A stretch of DNA of 32,609 nucleotides from Gryganskiella cystojenkinii (lineage: Eukaryota > Mortierellomycota > Mortierellomycetes > Mortierellales > Mortierellaceae), in the NCBI GenBank assembly GCA_015852425.1, contig JAAAIG010000409.1, positions 1 to 32,609 of the forward strand, given 5' to 3'. Made by a program: the position numbers and the translations under genes. The notes under the pieces are model-generated. The model was not told where the DNA came from. It was given only the letters and a program-made list of their open reading frames with translations, and ran no database searches. Positions 29,882 through 32,609 of the stretch are shown here, one piece after another; the stretch's first letter is position 1; each line of letters starts with the position of its first letter.

Positions 29882-31979
29882 CTATGCAGAACATCCACCT
29901 CGGGCACACATCAGCTCCCGGACGCCGAAGCTGCCAACACTTCCCAGGGCCAGTCCAGCCGTCAACCAGAAACCAAGCTTGACACCTGCACGACCCTTCT
30001 TCTCGCCTCCAAGGACGCAGGCCGGTCCGACCATCATGATTATACTGCCCAAGTAACCTGACGAAATGGCAAACAAGAACACAAGCACGAACCAGACTTC
30101 ATCCCTTCGAATCAAGAATGGCAACAGTCGAGCGCTCTCGGGCTTGATCGGCAAGTTTGCGGTCAGGAAGATGGGGATAAATGACAAACGGATCAACGCT
30201 CCAGCCAAATATCGCAGCTGTTGTTTCCGCGTAGGGTGGGTCGTGTTGGGCGCAAAGAACGCAATTGAGGGCATAGCTTTACCAGCCCAATCGCCCAGGT
30301 TAAAGACCAAGAAGTGCAATGGCACAAACAAGTCGCCAAAGATGCGGCCTCGATCCGGCGACTCGTTCGTCGACTCCACCAGTGCGGTAATGGAAGGGAA
30401 TAACGACAGTGTGAGCGCAAACACCAAGGTGATCGAGACATAAAGGATCAACAATGGGTGCGACTTCTTTTTGGGGTAGATATCCTGCATGAGCTGCATC
30501 GCACTCGCGTCCGTCGCCAACGCAGTTGCTCCGAGACTCCTGTTCCTGAAATGGTTCACACGTTCGGCCTCCTCGCGCTCCAAAGCTTCTTCTTGATGAC
30601 GACGGTTGGACTCTGCGATCATGGCTGGGGTGATAGTGACGGTTGTGACAGCTGAGGCCATAGAACTGGTTGAGTTGCGGCGCGCGTCTGTGGGGTCCAC
30701 AACGGCCAGTCCATTGGCCGACGCGGAAGAAGGCGAGGGTGGCGCCAGGAACTGAATCGGTTGACGGGGTTGTTCATCGGTATAATAGTCGTAGATGGGT
30801 AACCGAATGAGCAGTGCCTGCGCGAGAACAGAGACGAGTGTAAACGCCAAGGCGAAGGAGAAGAACATGAATGCGGAATGCTCCAATCCTTCACTCCTGT
30901 TTCTACCGCCGCCGCCTCCATGACCCCCCTTTTCTGACGATAATGAAAGATGGTCCTCCATATAAGTCTTTCCCTTGGGTGGCGACAAAATTTGGGTCAC
31001 AATCTGAGAGATCGCCACACCTGCTCCAGCGAGTCCTTGTCCCCTACAGAGTTCCAGCGCATAAACATAACGTGTAAGTTGGTAACGTGGAAAACAGTAA
31101 AGTCGTCTTAAACCTAGCGTGTAAAGCTTACATCATGACTCCTTGGACATGGTGACCCGAAAACTTGGAAGCCAAACCAAACATGCCATTCTGGACCATC
31201 GAGGTCGAGATGGCGGTCAACGAAAGCATCGTCAGGGTAAAGAAAAAGTAGGTGGTGGGATCAATATCCTTGTCCGTTTGAATCGAGATCAGCAGGGCCA
31301 AGAAGATGGACGCGTTCAACAACAAACTTCCAATGATATGTGTTGTTCCTGGTGCCTATTAGCATGAATTTTTTTTTTTCGAAAAGGAAAAAGGGGGAAA
31401 GAATGTCAACAAACGAAACATCTCCTTTGACCGTTGGTAACGAAGATATTTGATTCTCCAGTCCCAGTTGCGTCTCTCCTCCAGTCGTCATCGCCTCTAT
31501 GGACCCTCTGTTTATTACCTGCTTCTGAATCAGAATAGAACTTCCAACGACCAGCAAGTTGGTGCCCATAAACGCAACTGAGAAATAGTTTTGAAAGTTG
31601 TCCTCATAAGGTGATCCCATAAACCGCAGCTGGAAAAAGCCCTTGGCTGTGATAAAAACTATACCGCCACAAAATATAGTAAAATAAGGAATGGGTTAAA
31701 ACGGCGGTCCAAGCAATACTCGAGCACCGTTCCCACCCTCGTGTCTTCCTTGGCGATGCACTTACCATTCCATGGCAAGAGCATAGACGCTCCTTGAATG
31801 ACCATGATCCAGTACGAGATTTGCCATGGGTCCGCAGGTGGTCCAAGCTCAACGGTAGAATGTCTTGGCAGGGAATGGTTCAACAACGAGTCAGTCTCAT
31901 GGGCCTCTGGATCTCCATTCCTGTCGAGATTGACGACGTCCTGTGAGAACAGGGGTGTGGTCTCATCCGCTTCAGGCAT
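29882..31979 (-). CDS. Equilibrative nucleoside transporter, SLC29/Fun26 family (579 aa, 4 exons)
   Basis: Exons are 31766-31979, 31519-31658, 31132-31355 and 29882-31043, with phases 1, 0 and 2. The first junction restores the helix 1 signature MLLPWNVFITAKGFFQLRF. QGVMMGQGLAGAGVAISQ spans the last junction, and FNLGDWAGKAMP with the RxxFIPIF-like segment marks the C-terminal half. These are hallmark ENT motifs; about 11 helices are expected. The cytosolic N-terminus has DETTPLF and ETDSLL, acidic dileucine-type signals, so a vacuolar location, as for yeast Fun26, is likely. The central loop between helices 6 and 7 is long (about 130 residues) with a Ser/Ala-rich part and a charged helix-like part (EEALEREEAERV). 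A Gly run and acidic stretch interrupt the region before helix 6. It would move nucleosides or bases across the vacuole membrane. Confidence 0.88.
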
Positions 31980-32609
31980 TGAAAAGAGGTCAGCGAATGG
32001 ATTGGGGGAGTGTCAAACTGTTGCTGCGAGTGATACGGAAAAAAAGAAAAGAAAAGGTGCTGCAACCAGTTGCAAAGGTACAGGGCAAAGGTAAGGTGGA
32101 ATGAGGGGGAAGTGGCGGTGTGGGAATGAAAGAAAAGGAAAGAAAAAAAAAGTCAAATCGAAAGAAGCAGCGGAAGGACGGAGAGACGCTGCTTTGCAGG
32201 ATGGCTCTTCAAAAAAGGGTGGGCTCGGCTTGGGTCGTGGCGATGGTGCAGGGAAGAAGGTCCAAGGGAATTGAAAAAGAAAAAATATGAGAGCCAACTT
32301 TCATTTGTCTTTCCGACCTTTTGTATGAGCAAACTTACGAAATCCAAAAGTCGGTCCAGAACTGCCCTGCTGCCCTCGGGTTGGAACCGACTCTTTGGCC
32401 AGTTGCCATCGTCGTCATGCAGATCACCTGCCTTGGATATAAATCATGGTGGTCACATGGTCTCAAGTGAGATTGTTGGCATTCTACGCGTTTCGTGTTG
32501 TTGTTCGCAACTAAAGCAGGTTTCATTTTTTATATTTTTTATTTTTGCATCCAAAATTGACGAAGCAAAAGAAAGAAATGAAATAAAAAGAAAAAAGAAA
32601 AAAGAAAGG
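31980..32609. other. 5' region of the nucleoside transporter gene
   Basis: On the minus strand a strong donor GTAAGT follows 32339, and an acceptor CAACAG ends just above 32015, so a 5' UTR exon within about 32339-32450 and a roughly 320-base leader intron are plausible. A short frame in that exon (ATGACGACGATGG start) would be an upstream reading frame that stops soon after the junction. No other gene is seen up to the window edge. Confidence 0.35.

Noticed and set aside
32335..32526. First exon of a further gene at the right edge
   Set aside because: The frame before the donor hits a stop soon after any nearby acceptor; a 5' UTR exon of the nucleoside transporter gene explains it better.

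Overview
The window looks like nuclear DNA of a filamentous fungus, most likely an early-diverging lineage such as Mortierellomycotina or Mucoromycota. Most genes have short GT-AG introns of about 90 to 170 bases, with pyrimidine-rich 3' ends and often CTAAC-like branch sites. Intergenic spacers are short and pyrimidine-rich. The encoded set (TspO, GSTK, ENT, Cid1-type polymerase, TMX3/Eps1-like disulfide isomerase, PB1-UBA protein, F-box relic) fits a fungus. The lineage is an inference. A run of ten N marks an assembly gap at 10874-10883.

Layout from left to right: (1) 1-2934, a tandem duplication of a gene for a Ser/Thr-rich, single-pass membrane protein with a 12-cysteine C-terminal domain; the left copy is cut by the window edge. 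(2) 3158-5903, a three-exon Cid1-like nucleotidyltransferase. (3) 6068-6966 (minus), a TspO-family membrane protein with an LEA-like 11-mer repeat tail. (4) about 7236-8050, a spliced transcript model with no usable reading frame; one intron holds a good box C/D snoRNA candidate. (5) 8282-9076, a four-exon gene for a small Cys-rich membrane protein. (6) 9197-10714 (minus), a ketopantoate-reductase-like enzyme. (7) 10967-12464 (minus), a peroxisomal kappa-class GST/DsbA-like gene that needs a 6-nt micro-exon. (8) 13112-15284, a membrane-anchored protein disulfide isomerase. (9) 15520-15780, an F-box relic. (10) 16366-19988 (minus), a 1028-residue PB1...UBA protein that looks like an NBR1/p62-type autophagy receptor.

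The most striking part is the right third. Positions 21428-25605 (minus) encode about 1361 residues: one NRPS adenylation domain, one carrier domain, then six membrane segments alternating with three hexapeptide-repeat soluble domains. This is the architecture of the Pls/PosA family, whose characterised member makes epsilon-poly-L-lysine. Its coding region appears GC-richer and almost intron-free compared with its neighbours, which suggests bacterial ancestry. Upstream on the same strand are a possible small membrane-protein gene (exons at 25811-26424) and a DHA2-type MFS exporter gene (27508-29481). The exporter's upstream region carries two CGG-N3-CCG sites. Together these could form a small synthesis-and-export locus for a cationic poly-amino acid. 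An equilibrative nucleoside transporter gene (29882-31979) closes the window.

All exon boundaries were chosen by eye from splice signals, reading phase and family knowledge. No search or alignment software was run.
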